Source: Streptomyces sp. NRRL F-5126 | GTDB taxonomy: Bacteria > Actinomycetota > Actinomycetes > Streptomycetales > Streptomycetaceae | Reading direction: 5' to 3' | Assembly (NCBI RefSeq): GCF_000721265.1 | Contig: NZ_JOFZ01000003.1 | Coordinates: 372,001-436,000, forward strand | DNA length: 64,000 nt | The notes under the pieces: model-generated | Databases searched by the model: none | Seen by the model: only the letters and a program-made list of their open reading frames with translations | Told to the model about the DNA's origin: nothing | Shown here: positions 43,284-51,699 of the stretch, one piece after another | Numbering within the stretch: the stretch's first letter is position 1 | Layout: each line of letters opens with the position of its first letter | Translations under genes and position numbers: made by a program

Positions 43284-44188
43284 TTGACGGCCCCGAGGTT
43301 CAGTCCCGCGACGAAGTGCCGCTGGAAGCGGAGGAAGACGATCACAGTGGGAGCTGCCGCGATCACGGACCCGGCGGCGATGACGTTCCAGTCGGAGACG
43401 TACTGGCCCTGCAGCCCGATCAGCGACGCGGTGATGGGCATCTTGCTGCCGGTGCGCAGCACGGTGATGGACCACAGCAGGTCGTTGAAGATCCAGGTGA
43501 ACGAGAGCGCGGACAGCGCGGCCAGCGCGGGCTTGGCCAGGGGCATGACGATGCGGGTGTAGATGGTCCAGGGGCCGGCTCCGTCGATGACCGCGGCCTG
43601 CTGGATCTCCTGCGGGATGGACCGCATGAAGCCGTGCAGCACGAAGACGTAGAAGCCGACGCCGAAGCCCACCTGCACGCCGATCACGGCATAGAGGCTG
43701 TCGTAGAGGCCGAGCATCTCGGTGAGTTTGGAGACCGGGATGAGCAGGATCTGCGGTGGCAGCAGGTTGCCGCCGAGCATCAGGAGCAGCAGGGTGCGGC
43801 GCAGCGGCAGGTTGTAGCGGCTGAGGGCGAACGCGGCCATGGAGGCGAGCCACAGGGAGAGCAGGACGCCGGGGACGGTCACGATGATGCTGTTGAGCAG
43901 GGCCTTGGCCTGCCCGCCGTCGGTCCAGGCCTGGGCGAAGCCGTGCAGCGTGAACGAGTGGGGCAGCGCGCCGAGTCCGTTGCTCGCGATGTCGTCGAAC
44001 GAGCGGGTCGCGGTGACGAGGACGAGCGCGACGGGCAGCAGCCACAGCGCGGACAGCAGCACGGCTCCGGTGTGGAAGCCGGCCGTGCCGAGCGCCCGCC
44101 CGCGGGGGCGGCCCGCACCGCGCCGGTCGCGGCCGTCCTCGGCGGGCGGTGTCTGGGCCCGGGGCGGCGAAGCGTGGGTGACGGCCAT
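43280..44188 (-). CDS. Sugar ABC importer permease (MalG type)
   Basis: A 302-residue permease of the carbohydrate CUT1 group. After a polar N-terminus there are about six transmembrane segments; the EAA loop reads EIQQAAVIDGAGPWTIYTRI. Its start overlaps the stop of the MalF-type gene and its stop overlaps the GH36 gene. It imports alpha-galactosides with the MalF-type partner and the lipoprotein at 45089-46381. No ATPase is encoded here; CUT1 importers in Streptomyces commonly borrow MsiK. Confidence 0.92.
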   Translation of the reverse strand: MAVTHASPPRAQTPPAEDGRDRRGAGRPRGRALGTAGFHTGAVLLSALWLLPVALVLVTATRSFDDIASNGLGALPHSFTLHGFAQAWTDGGQAKALLNSIIVTVPGVLLSLWLASMAAFALSRYNLPLRRTLLLLMLGGNLLPPQILLIPVSKLTEMLGLYDSLYAVIGVQVGFGVGFYVFVLHGFMRSIPQEIQQAAVIDGAGPWTIYTRIVMPLAKPALAALSALSFTWIFNDLLWSITVLRTGSKMPITASLIGLQGQYVSDWNVIAAGSVIAAAPTVIVFLRFQRHFVAGLNLGAVK

Positions 44189-45087
44189 CAGTCGGCCTCC
44201 CTGAACGCACGGACGAGGTAGGAGACGATGACCCCGAACGCGAGGATGAAGATGACGACCGCGAGGGCGGATCCGTAGCCGAGGCGCAGGGACTGGAACG
44301 CGGTGGAGTACATGTAGGTGCTGAGCAGTTCGGAGGAGTGGTAGGGCCCGCCGCGTGTCAGGGCCCACACCACGTCGAAGGAGCGCAGCGAGTCGATGAC
44401 GATGACCGAGATCACGACCGCGTTGACGCTGCTGAGCTGCGGCAGTGTGACGTACCTGAACTGCTGGCCCCGGCTCGCCCCGTCGACCTTGGCGGCCTCG
44501 TACAGCATGGGGTCGATGCCCTTGAGGCCGGCCAGGTACAGCACCATCACATAGCCGATCTCGCGCCACAGGGCGGGGACGATGACCGCGTACAGGGCAG
44601 TGGACTGGTCGGCGAGCCAGGGGTGCGCCCAGCTGCCGAGACCGAGGCCCCTGAGCGTCTGGTTGATCAGGCCGTCGGGCTGGTACATGGCCTGCCACAC
44701 GAGGGCGGTGGCGACCAGCGAGAAGACGACGGGCAGGAACAGCGCGGCGCGGTAGAACCCGATGCCGCGGCGCTCCTGCTGGAGCAGGAGGGCCGCGCCG
44801 AGGCCGAGGACGATCGACAGGCCGCCGAAGAGCACCAGCCACAGGACGGTGTCGAGGAACGCCTTGCCGAAGACGCCGTCGCCGAACATCTCCCGGTAGT
44901 TGCCGAGTCCGACGAACGTCGGCGCCGACACACCGTTCCAGTCGGTGAGCGACAGGTAGAAGCCCTGGATCGCAGGCCAGAAGACGAAGAACCCCTCGGC
45001 GAGCAGCGGGAGCAGGACGAACGCCAGCACGACGGGCGGGACCCGGGTGGCCCGCCTGCGCCGCGCCGGTGCGGTGATGACCGCCAT
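44188..45087 (-). CDS. Sugar ABC importer permease (MalF type)
   Basis: A 299-residue permease with six predicted transmembrane segments and the EAA loop DPMLYEAAKVDGASRGQQFR. It carries the typical CUT1 N-terminal pattern of a FYLSLTDWNG loop followed by FVGLGNYREMF. It lies one base downstream of the substrate-binding gene and overlaps the MalG-type gene. Confidence 0.93.
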   Translation of the reverse strand: MAVITAPARRRRATRVPPVVLAFVLLPLLAEGFFVFWPAIQGFYLSLTDWNGVSAPTFVGLGNYREMFGDGVFGKAFLDTVLWLVLFGGLSIVLGLGAALLLQQERRGIGFYRAALFLPVVFSLVATALVWQAMYQPDGLINQTLRGLGLGSWAHPWLADQSTALYAVIVPALWREIGYVMVLYLAGLKGIDPMLYEAAKVDGASRGQQFRYVTLPQLSSVNAVVISVIVIDSLRSFDVVWALTRGGPYHSSELLSTYMYSTAFQSLRLGYGSALAVVIFILAFGVIVSYLVRAFREAD

Positions 45088-45088
45088 C

Positions 45089-46381
45089 TCACTGGCTCCA
45101 GATCTTCTGCGCGTCGCGCTGCCAGGTGGTCAGGATGGACGCGATGTCCTTGGGCTTGGAGAGGAAGTGGGTCAGTGCCGTGTCGGCCGAGGGCTGGAGC
45201 GCGTCGCTGGAGTCGCGGTTGAAGAACTGCGTGACGTCAGCGGCGTTCTCGATGAGGGCGCGGCCCTTCTTCACGAGCGGGGTGCCGGAGTCCTTGGCCT
45301 TGGGGTTGACGGGTATGGAGGTGCCGGACGACCCCTTGAGGTAGATCTCCTGCGCCTCGACGGTGGCGAGGTAGGACATGAAGTCCTTGACCTGGCCGGC
45401 GTGCGGGGTATGGGCGCTCGCGAAGTAGCCGTCGGTGGGGCCCTCTTCGGCTGCCGGCACCTTGGGGTCGATGATCGGGAAGCGGAAGAAGTCGATGTCG
45501 TCGAGTGCGTCCTTGGGCGCGGCGTCGGCGAAGAACGTCCCGATCAGCATCATGCCGGTACGGCCCTGCAGCAGGGCTGTCGTGGCGTCCTGGAAGGCCA
45601 GCGCGGTGCCGTTGGGGTCGAAGTACGGCAGCGCCTCGCTCCAGCGGTCGAAGACCTTGTGCACCTGGGGATCGTCGAAGCGGTGCTTGCCGGCGAGCAG
45701 GTCGCGGTGGTACTGGGCCCCGTTGATGCGGATGTTGAGGTAGTCGAACCAGGAAGAGGCCACCCAGGTCGTCCCGTTGCCCGCGCCGAGGCCGATGGGG
45801 GCCACCTTGTGGCCCTTGATGGCCTCGCACACCTGGAGGAACTCGTCCCAGGTCTTCGGCTCCTTCACGCCCCACTTCCTGAAGTGGGACTTCCGGTAGA
45901 ACACACCCCACCAGTAGTAGTCGGTGGGTACGAACACCTTCTTGCCCTGCGAGTCGGTGCACAGCTTCTTCTGCGCGTCCGAGTACGTCGACAGGTCGGG
46001 GCCGCTCCAGATGTCGCTGATGTCGAGCAGCAGCCCCTGCTTGGCGTAGGTGTCGGCGACGGACCCCGGGTACCAGGTGAGCACGTCCGGCGGGTTGGCG
46101 GACGTCAGGTAGGTGGGCAGCTGCGTGCGGAAGGTCTCGGAGGCGACGGTGTTCAGCTCGGCCCCGGGGCCGCCCTTCTTGCCGTAGGCGGCGACCAGCT
46201 TCTGCATCGCGCTCTTGGCCTGCGGCGAGGAGAGGTTGGACTGGAGCGTCACCGGGCCCTTGGCGGACTGCCCCTTGCCGCCGCCCGAGCTGGACGTGAC
46301 GCATCCGCTCAGCAGTGCGGTGGCGGTGACCGCGCCGGCGCCCGCGAGGAACGTGCGGCGGCTGGGTGGTGTGGCGATCAT
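45089..46381 (-). CDS. Sugar ABC importer substrate-binding lipoprotein
   Basis: A 430-residue family 1 extracellular solute-binding protein. The signal peptide combines a twin-arginine-like SRRTFLAG with a lipobox (LLSGC). Features of CUT1 binding proteins include NPPDVLTWYPGSVAD and DFMSYLATVEAQEIYLKGSS. First gene of the alpha-galactoside operon; a promoter-like TTGACG and the ATTACTAAT operator core lie about 100 bases upstream. The substrate is inferred to be an alpha-galactoside from the GH36 and GH27 neighbours. Confidence 0.9.
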   Translation of the reverse strand: MIATPPSRRTFLAGAGAVTATALLSGCVTSSSGGGKGQSAKGPVTLQSNLSSPQAKSAMQKLVAAYGKKGGPGAELNTVASETFRTQLPTYLTSANPPDVLTWYPGSVADTYAKQGLLLDISDIWSGPDLSTYSDAQKKLCTDSQGKKVFVPTDYYWWGVFYRKSHFRKWGVKEPKTWDEFLQVCEAIKGHKVAPIGLGAGNGTTWVASSWFDYLNIRINGAQYHRDLLAGKHRFDDPQVHKVFDRWSEALPYFDPNGTALAFQDATTALLQGRTGMMLIGTFFADAAPKDALDDIDFFRFPIIDPKVPAAEEGPTDGYFASAHTPHAGQVKDFMSYLATVEAQEIYLKGSSGTSIPVNPKAKDSGTPLVKKGRALIENAADVTQFFNRDSSDALQPSADTALTHFLSKPKDIASILTTWQRDAQKIWSQ

Positions 46382-46483
46382 GGCTGACTCCCTTGGTAAC
46401 CGCGGAAGGCGGCCCGGCCCCCTGGCGACCGGGCCCCTTCGTGCGGCTGGTACAGACTCGCGTGGTGACGCGGCAGCGTCAAG

Positions 46484-46500
46484 ATTAATTACTAATTTAC
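46484..46500. promoter_or_regulatory. Operator A (ATTACTAAT core) and promoter of the alpha-galactoside operon
   Basis: ATTAATTACTAATTTAC is an AT-rich near-palindrome around ATTA-C-TAAT (46488-46496). On the minus strand it runs directly into TTGACG, followed 17-18 bases later by GAGTCT, a plausible housekeeping -35/-10 pair. The same core and the same neighbouring TTGAC occur at 48764-48780. Confidence 0.65.
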
Positions 46501-46525
46501 TTCTTGAATGGCCGGACGAATCCGG

Positions 46526-48664
46526 TCAGAGCGTGGCTCGGTGGACGCGTCCCGCCACCCCGCGGAATACCGCGAGCACCGTGCCGTCCGGGTCCGCGGC
46601 CAGTCCGAGCGCCCCGTCGAACACGCCGCTCGCCCAGGCGGAGTTCTTCGTCCACCCGCCCCAACTACCTTTCCCGGAGGCTGTGTAGTCGCGCTCCCAG
46701 AGCGTGTAGTCGCTTGCCCGCACGTACATCCGGACGGTGCCGCCCGAGGCGACGAGGGCCGGGGGGCCGCTGACCGTGCCACCGAGCGACGTCCAGGACG
46801 ACCAGGTGCCCGACGCGTCGCGCACCCGTTCCCAGACCGCGTCGTCGTTGGTGCGCACGGCGAGGTGGGTACGTCCGGTGGCGTCGGTCACGGCCGCGGG
46901 GCGGCCGGTCACGGTGAGGCCGGACGGGGCGCCCACCGGGGTCCAGCCACCGGACGGCCCCCTGCTGACCACCGAGCCGTCGCGGGACGTCGCGAAGAGC
47001 GTCCAGTCGCCCGGGCCCCTGAAGGCGACGGCCGGGTCGCTCGCGAGGCTGCCGCCGAGCCGCAGCCACCTGCCCCAGTGCCCGCCCTGGCGTACGCGGT
47101 GGTAGGCGGCGCCGTCCGTGCCGCGTACGAAGACGTCGATGCGGCCGCCGGCGGAGCCGTAGGCGGCGGGCGCCCCCGCGATGCGGCCGCGCACGGGGCC
47201 ACCCAGGTCGGTCGTGTGCGTCTGCCGGGCACCGTCGCGGCCGCTCTGCTCGCGCAGCGAGCCGTCGGCGCCGCGGGTGAACGCGGTCAGCTCCCCGTGC
47301 CGGGACACGAGCGCGGGGTCGGCCGTCGAGGACGTGCCGAGGGCGGTGCCCGGCGCGGCGTCGGTGCCTGACAGCTTGAGGAAGGCCGTGCCGTGTGCGG
47401 GCACCGTCACGGTGTACGAGCCGGTGCGGGTGCCGCGATCGGCCCGCGCTCGCAGGTCGCGCACGGCCACCCGGCCGGTCAGCCCCGCGTCGGCGAAGGC
47501 GACCGTGCGCCGCGCCGGCGCGTCCGAGCGGTTGAGCAGGACCACCGCCCGCTTGCCGCGGCCGCTGAGGACCTTGCTGTACACGTCGCCCGTGGCATCG
47601 GTCGCGATCCTGACGCCCTGGATGTCGAGGGGGTCCTGGTCGACCGCGATGATCTCCGGGTCGGTCAGTGTGTCGATCATCGATTGCGGCAGCTTGCGCG
47701 GATCGGAGCCGATGACGAGCGGGGAGGCCATCTCGGCCCACATCACCAGCTGGGTGGTGGACTCCTCCTGGTTCAGCTCGTAGGAGCCGTCGGCCAGCCG
47801 GCGCATCGGGACGAGGTAGTCCGGGTCGTTGTAGTGGCCGGGGCGCTCGGCCTCGGGGTGCGCGGCGTTGGCATCCATGTTGCGCAGGATGTCCGGCCAC
47901 TCCCCCGCCGTCGGACTGCCCCAGGCGATGTCGGTGTCGGTGCGCCAGGATGTCGCGAGCGACGGCCCGTAGGCGTAGGCGTTGTGGGCGTCCTGCGCCG
48001 GGGTGTGGGGAACGCCCCAGTCGTCGGTCAGCGGGTTGCACAGGTTGAGCAGCATCGGCCGGCCGGTCGCGGCGACGGCGTCGCTGAACTTCTTGAAGTC
48101 CGTGGCGGGGTCGGCCTTCTCGGCGATGCCGCAGAGGAAGTCGACCTTGATCGCGTCGACCTTCCAGCGGGCGAACTGCTCGGCGTCCTGCCGGTAGTGG
48201 CCGCCGCTGCCGAGACCGCAGCTCTTGCCGCCGTCGTAGTCGCCTGCGTCGGTGTAGATGCCGGCCTTGAGGCCGCGCTCGTGCAGCCAGTCGACGAGCG
48301 CGGGTATGCCGGAGGGGAAGCGCTCCGCGTTGGCCACCAGGTTGCCGTCGCTGTCGCGCGGCACGTCGGCCTGCCAGCCGCCGTCCAGCCACACGATGTC
48401 GTAACCGGCCTTCTTCAAGCCGCTCTTGACAAGGTAGTCGGCGACGCCCTTGACCTGGTCCTCGGTCGGCGCGCCGAGTCCGTAGTAGGTGTTCCAGCCC
48501 ATGTAGGGGGTGCCGGCGTGCGCGACGGTCGCGGACGCCGGTTGGGCGGCGTGCGCCGGTTGGGCGGCGTGCGCCGCGGGCACCGCCACCGCGGCGAGTA
48601 CGGCGGCCCCGAGCGCCGCCGCGGCACGCCGGGCGCGCGGTGCCCCTGCACGTGGGGAAGTCAC
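46526..48664 (-). CDS. Secreted GH27 alpha-galactosidase with C-terminal lectin-like propeller
   Basis: A 712-residue exported enzyme. The GTG at 48664 is chosen because GGGAGAA lies six bases upstream and the protein then shows an Arg-rich signal peptide ending AHAA. The GH27 barrel (about 45-330) starts MGWNTYYGLG and contains the nucleophile Asp in AIKVDFLCGI and the acid/base Asp in GHYNDPDYL. A beta-sandwich domain follows, then about 280 residues of repeated strands of the form WTLFATSRDGS/WERVRDASGTW, like PLL/tachylectin-type propeller lectins. It would trim alpha-galactose outside the cell for the adjacent importer. Operator B precedes it. Confidence 0.92.
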   Translation of the reverse strand: MTSPRAGAPRARRAAAALGAAVLAAVAVPAAHAAQPAHAAQPASATVAHAGTPYMGWNTYYGLGAPTEDQVKGVADYLVKSGLKKAGYDIVWLDGGWQADVPRDSDGNLVANAERFPSGIPALVDWLHERGLKAGIYTDAGDYDGGKSCGLGSGGHYRQDAEQFARWKVDAIKVDFLCGIAEKADPATDFKKFSDAVAATGRPMLLNLCNPLTDDWGVPHTPAQDAHNAYAYGPSLATSWRTDTDIAWGSPTAGEWPDILRNMDANAAHPEAERPGHYNDPDYLVPMRRLADGSYELNQEESTTQLVMWAEMASPLVIGSDPRKLPQSMIDTLTDPEIIAVDQDPLDIQGVRIATDATGDVYSKVLSGRGKRAVVLLNRSDAPARRTVAFADAGLTGRVAVRDLRARADRGTRTGSYTVTVPAHGTAFLKLSGTDAAPGTALGTSSTADPALVSRHGELTAFTRGADGSLREQSGRDGARQTHTTDLGGPVRGRIAGAPAAYGSAGGRIDVFVRGTDGAAYHRVRQGGHWGRWLRLGGSLASDPAVAFRGPGDWTLFATSRDGSVVSRGPSGGWTPVGAPSGLTVTGRPAAVTDATGRTHLAVRTNDDAVWERVRDASGTWSSWTSLGGTVSGPPALVASGGTVRMYVRASDYTLWERDYTASGKGSWGGWTKNSAWASGVFDGALGLAADPDGTVLAVFRGVAGRVHRATL

Positions 48665-48763
48665 GTTGGTTCTCCCGATGTTCGAAGGGACGGGAACGCC
48701 CGCCGAACCGGTCGGCCGCGGCGTCGGCATGAAGACTGTGACCGGCGCCCGCGCACTGTCAAC

Positions 48764-48780
48764 GTTAATTACTAATAAAC
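48764..48780. promoter_or_regulatory. Operator B (ATTACTAAT core) and promoter of GH27
   Basis: GTTAATTACTAATAAAC is a 17-bp palindrome with one mismatch around the core at 48768-48776. On the minus strand it abuts TTGACA, and CAGTCT follows after 18 bases, giving a good -35/-10 pair about 65-95 bases before the GH27 start. Confidence 0.7.
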
Positions 48781-48809
48781 TAAAATTAGGGTGCTCCGAG
48801 GTGCTGTCC

Positions 48810-50327
48810 TTACCGTGCCGCGGCCGGCCGCTGCGCCGTGCGGATCATCGACCAGGACACCGGCGGCAGAAGCACGGTCAGGCCGCCGGGCTCGGTGAAG
48901 TGGGCCGTTGAGCCGCGCGGTTCGACGAGGTGCGGCGCGTTTCGCGAGTTCGTCGCGCGCAGGTCCCGGCCGCCGAGGACGACGTGTTCGACGACGTCGT
49001 GCCCGCCTTCGGCCATGCGCAGCCGCAGGGTGGCCGGCTGCCGCTCGTCCCGGTTGACGGCGAGGATCGTGGTCCCGCCGGTCTCGGGATCACGGGTGGC
49101 GGCGACGTCGACCGCGGCCACGTCGCCGATCGTGGGCGAGTGCAGCGCCGGTGAGACCGGCTCGACCCGCAGGACCTCGCCCCTGGCGTGCCGTGCGGTG
49201 AGGGCGAAGGGGTGGAACACGGTCTGGCGCCACGCCCCTGCCCCCGGCTCGGTCCTGATGGGCGCGATGACGTTGACGAGCTGGGCGAGGCAGGCGATGG
49301 CCACCCGGTCGCTGTGGCGCAACAGGCTCATCAGCAGGTTGCCGACCACGACCGCGTCCTCGGCGGTGTACTCCTCCTCGATCAGCCGCGGCGCGCGTGC
49401 CCACCGCGGGGCGTCCTCGCCGGCGGACCGGCTCTCGTGCCACACGTTCCACTCGTCGAACGACAGGGTCAGCCTGCGCGGGGAGCGCCGCTTGGCGGCG
49501 ATGTGGTCGCAGGTCGCGACGACCCCGTCGATGAAGGAGTCCATCAGCTGCGCCGAGGCCAGGAAGCCGGTGCGGTCGTCGCCGTGCTGCTCGAAGTAGG
49601 CGTGCAGGGAGATGTGGTCGACGACGTCGTACGCCTCGTCGAGCACCTGGGCCTCCCAGCTCCCGAAGGTCTCCATCCGCTCGTTGGAACTGCCGCAGGC
49701 GACGAGTTCGATGTCCGGGTCGATACGCCGCATGGCCTTCGCCGTCTCGGCGGCGAGCCTGCCGTACTCGGTGGCCGTCTTGTGCCCGATCTGCCAGGGG
49801 CCGTCCATCTCGTTGCCCAGGCACCAGGTGCGGATGCGGTGCGGCTCACGCACCCCGTGGGCGATGCGCAGATCGGACCAGCGCGTCCCACCGGGGAAGT
49901 TGGCGTACTCCAGGAGGTTGCAGGCGTCCTCGACGCCGCGGGTGCCGAGGTTGACCGCCATGAGGGGTTCGACTCCGGCACGGCGGGCCCAGGCCATGAA
50001 CTCGTTGAGGCCGAAGGTGTTCGGCTCGATGGACCGCCACGCCAGGTCGAGCGTCTTCGGGCGCTCGGCGCGCGGGCCGACGCCGTCCTCCCAGCGGTAG
50101 CCGGAGACGAAGTTGCCGCCCGGGTAGCGCACGGCGCTGACGCCGAGCTCACGCGTCAGTTCGATGACGTCATGCCGCAGGCCGTCGGCGTCGGCCCGCG
50201 GGTGGCCCGGCTCGTGGATACCGCCGTGCACGCAGCGGCCCATGTGCTCGACGAACGACCCGAACAGACGCGGCGGCACCGGGGCGATGGTGAAGGCGGG
50301 GTCGAGGGTTGCGGTACAGGTGAACAC
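48810..50327 (-). CDS. GH51 alpha-L-arabinofuranosidase, cytoplasmic
   Basis: A 505-residue family 51 enzyme removing arabinofuranosyl units from imported arabino-oligosaccharides. The acid/base Glu is in CLGNEMDGPWQIGH and the nucleophile Glu in LSFDEWNVW. LFGSFVEHMGRCVHGGI and AVRYPGGNFVSGYRWEDGVG are classic N-terminal GH51 motifs. There is no signal peptide. The GTG at 50327 has GGAGACAGGC before it. It lies 64 bases after the LacI gene and is probably in the same transcript. Confidence 0.95.
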   Translation of the reverse strand: MFTCTATLDPAFTIAPVPPRLFGSFVEHMGRCVHGGIHEPGHPRADADGLRHDVIELTRELGVSAVRYPGGNFVSGYRWEDGVGPRAERPKTLDLAWRSIEPNTFGLNEFMAWARRAGVEPLMAVNLGTRGVEDACNLLEYANFPGGTRWSDLRIAHGVREPHRIRTWCLGNEMDGPWQIGHKTATEYGRLAAETAKAMRRIDPDIELVACGSSNERMETFGSWEAQVLDEAYDVVDHISLHAYFEQHGDDRTGFLASAQLMDSFIDGVVATCDHIAAKRRSPRRLTLSFDEWNVWHESRSAGEDAPRWARAPRLIEEEYTAEDAVVVGNLLMSLLRHSDRVAIACLAQLVNVIAPIRTEPGAGAWRQTVFHPFALTARHARGEVLRVEPVSPALHSPTIGDVAAVDVAATRDPETGGTTILAVNRDERQPATLRLRMAEGGHDVVEHVVLGGRDLRATNSRNAPHLVEPRGSTAHFTEPGGLTVLLPPVSWSMIRTAQRPAAAR

Positions 50328-50391
50328 GCCTGTCTCCGAGTTCGTCGCGGAAATACGGGCGGGGCGGCGCGGGTCGGGTACGAGTGGCGCC

Positions 50392-51420
50392 TCAGCCGTG
50401 GTGGCTGCCGCAGGACTCGCGCACGACGAGTTCGAACGGCAGGACGCTGTGGAGGGGGTCGGGTGCCGCGCCGTCGAGGAGCGCGAACAGGACGGCAGCG
50501 GCCCTGCGGCCGAGCGCCTGCGCCGGCACGTGGACGGTGGTGATGCCGGGGGTGGTCAGCCGGGAGACGCCGAAGTCGTCGTAGCCGGCCAGTGCGATGT
50601 CCTCGGGGACACGCAGCCCGCGCGAGCGGATCTCCAGCATGGCGCCATAGGCCATCTCGTCGTTCGCGGCGAAGATCGCCTGGAGGTCGGCCATGCTGTC
50701 CAGCACCTGCCGCGCGGCCGCGCGGCCCGACTCCTCGCTGAAGTCGCCCGCGGCGAGTGTGTGGGTGCAAGGCCTGCCCGAGTCGGCCAGGGCGCCGCGG
50801 AAGCCCTCGTACCGGTCCACGGCCGTCTGGTGGTCGAGCGGCCCACTGATGTGCGCGATGCGGGTCAGGCCGTGGTCCTCCACGAGGTGGCGGGTGACGG
50901 CGGCGGCGCCGGCGATCTCGTCGGTGCCTACGCTCGCCGCGTGCCGCAGGTGCGCGAACCGCCCGACGAGCACCACCGGCAGGGTGGAGTCCGCCATGCG
51001 CTTCACATTCGGGTCGCTGATCGAGGCCGAGGCGACGATCGCGCCCGAGGCGGCCTGCGAGCGCAGCACGCGTTCGTAGGCGGCCACGCCGTGCGTCTCG
51101 TCGGGGTTGGTCGACACCACCAGCGCCGCGTCACGCGCGTTGGCCTCTTCGGTGACGCCCACCAGCAGGTGCATGAAGTAGGGATGGCCGAAGACGTGCC
51201 GGCCGGTCTGCGGGACGACGAGGGCGATGGAGGTCGATCGCCCGGCGCGCAGCGCCCTGCCGGCGGAGTTCGGGACGTAGCCGAGCCGTGCCGCGGCGGC
51301 CCGTACGGCCCGCTTCGTCGGCTCGCTGATGCGCGGGTGGTCCGACAGGGCCATGGACACCGCGCTCTGCGAGATGCCGACGGACGTGGCGACATCCCTG
51401 AGCGTGACGCTGTTCGGCAT
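50392..51420 (-). CDS. LacI-family regulator (arabinofuranoside genes)
   Basis: A 342-residue LacI/GalR regulator. The HTH is VTLRDVATSVGISQSAVSMA, followed by the hinge helix NSAGRALRAGRS and a periplasmic-binding-like effector domain (AGYDDFGVSRLTTPGITTV). The ATG at 51420 is preferred over a GTG ten codons upstream because AAGGGG precedes it and the HTH begins normally. It is divergent from the secreted GH54 enzyme and co-directional with the GH51 gene. The palindrome at 51452-51471 is its likely operator. Confidence 0.92.
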   Translation of the reverse strand: MPNSVTLRDVATSVGISQSAVSMALSDHPRISEPTKRAVRAAAARLGYVPNSAGRALRAGRSTSIALVVPQTGRHVFGHPYFMHLLVGVTEEANARDAALVVSTNPDETHGVAAYERVLRSQAASGAIVASASISDPNVKRMADSTLPVVLVGRFAHLRHAASVGTDEIAGAAAVTRHLVEDHGLTRIAHISGPLDHQTAVDRYEGFRGALADSGRPCTHTLAAGDFSEESGRAAARQVLDSMADLQAIFAANDEMAYGAMLEIRSRGLRVPEDIALAGYDDFGVSRLTTPGITTVHVPAQALGRRAAAVLFALLDGAAPDPLHSVLPFELVVRESCGSHHG

Positions 51421-51451
51421 GCCGCGGCCCCTTCCCGGGTTGTCACTCAAG

Positions 51452-51471
51452 GTGCTTCAACGTTTCAGCAC
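51452..51471. promoter_or_regulatory. LacI-type operator between lacI and GH54 genes
   Basis: GTGCTTCAACGTTTCAGCAC is symmetric as GTGCT-NN-AACGTT-NN-AGCAC, with the central CG typical of LacI-family operators. It begins 32 bases upstream of the LacI start. A second, weaker TTCA...TGAA element lies near 51580-51596. Confidence 0.65.
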
Positions 51472-51699
51472 ACTGGACGCTAGGCCCAGTCGATCGACGC
51501 GTCAAGTATTCGAAATCCCTTGCATCCAGGCTTGTTTGACGCCATTGGAGGGTTGACGGCCGCGCGCCGCACCTCTAGCTTCAATGCTGCTGAATCGTAT
51601 GAGCAGTGGCCTGGTGCCGACCGCGGCACCGGCCGCGCGCCCCTCGCTCGCCCGTACGGCGAGGACCGCCCGAACTCCCCCACGGAGAAGAGGCCGACG

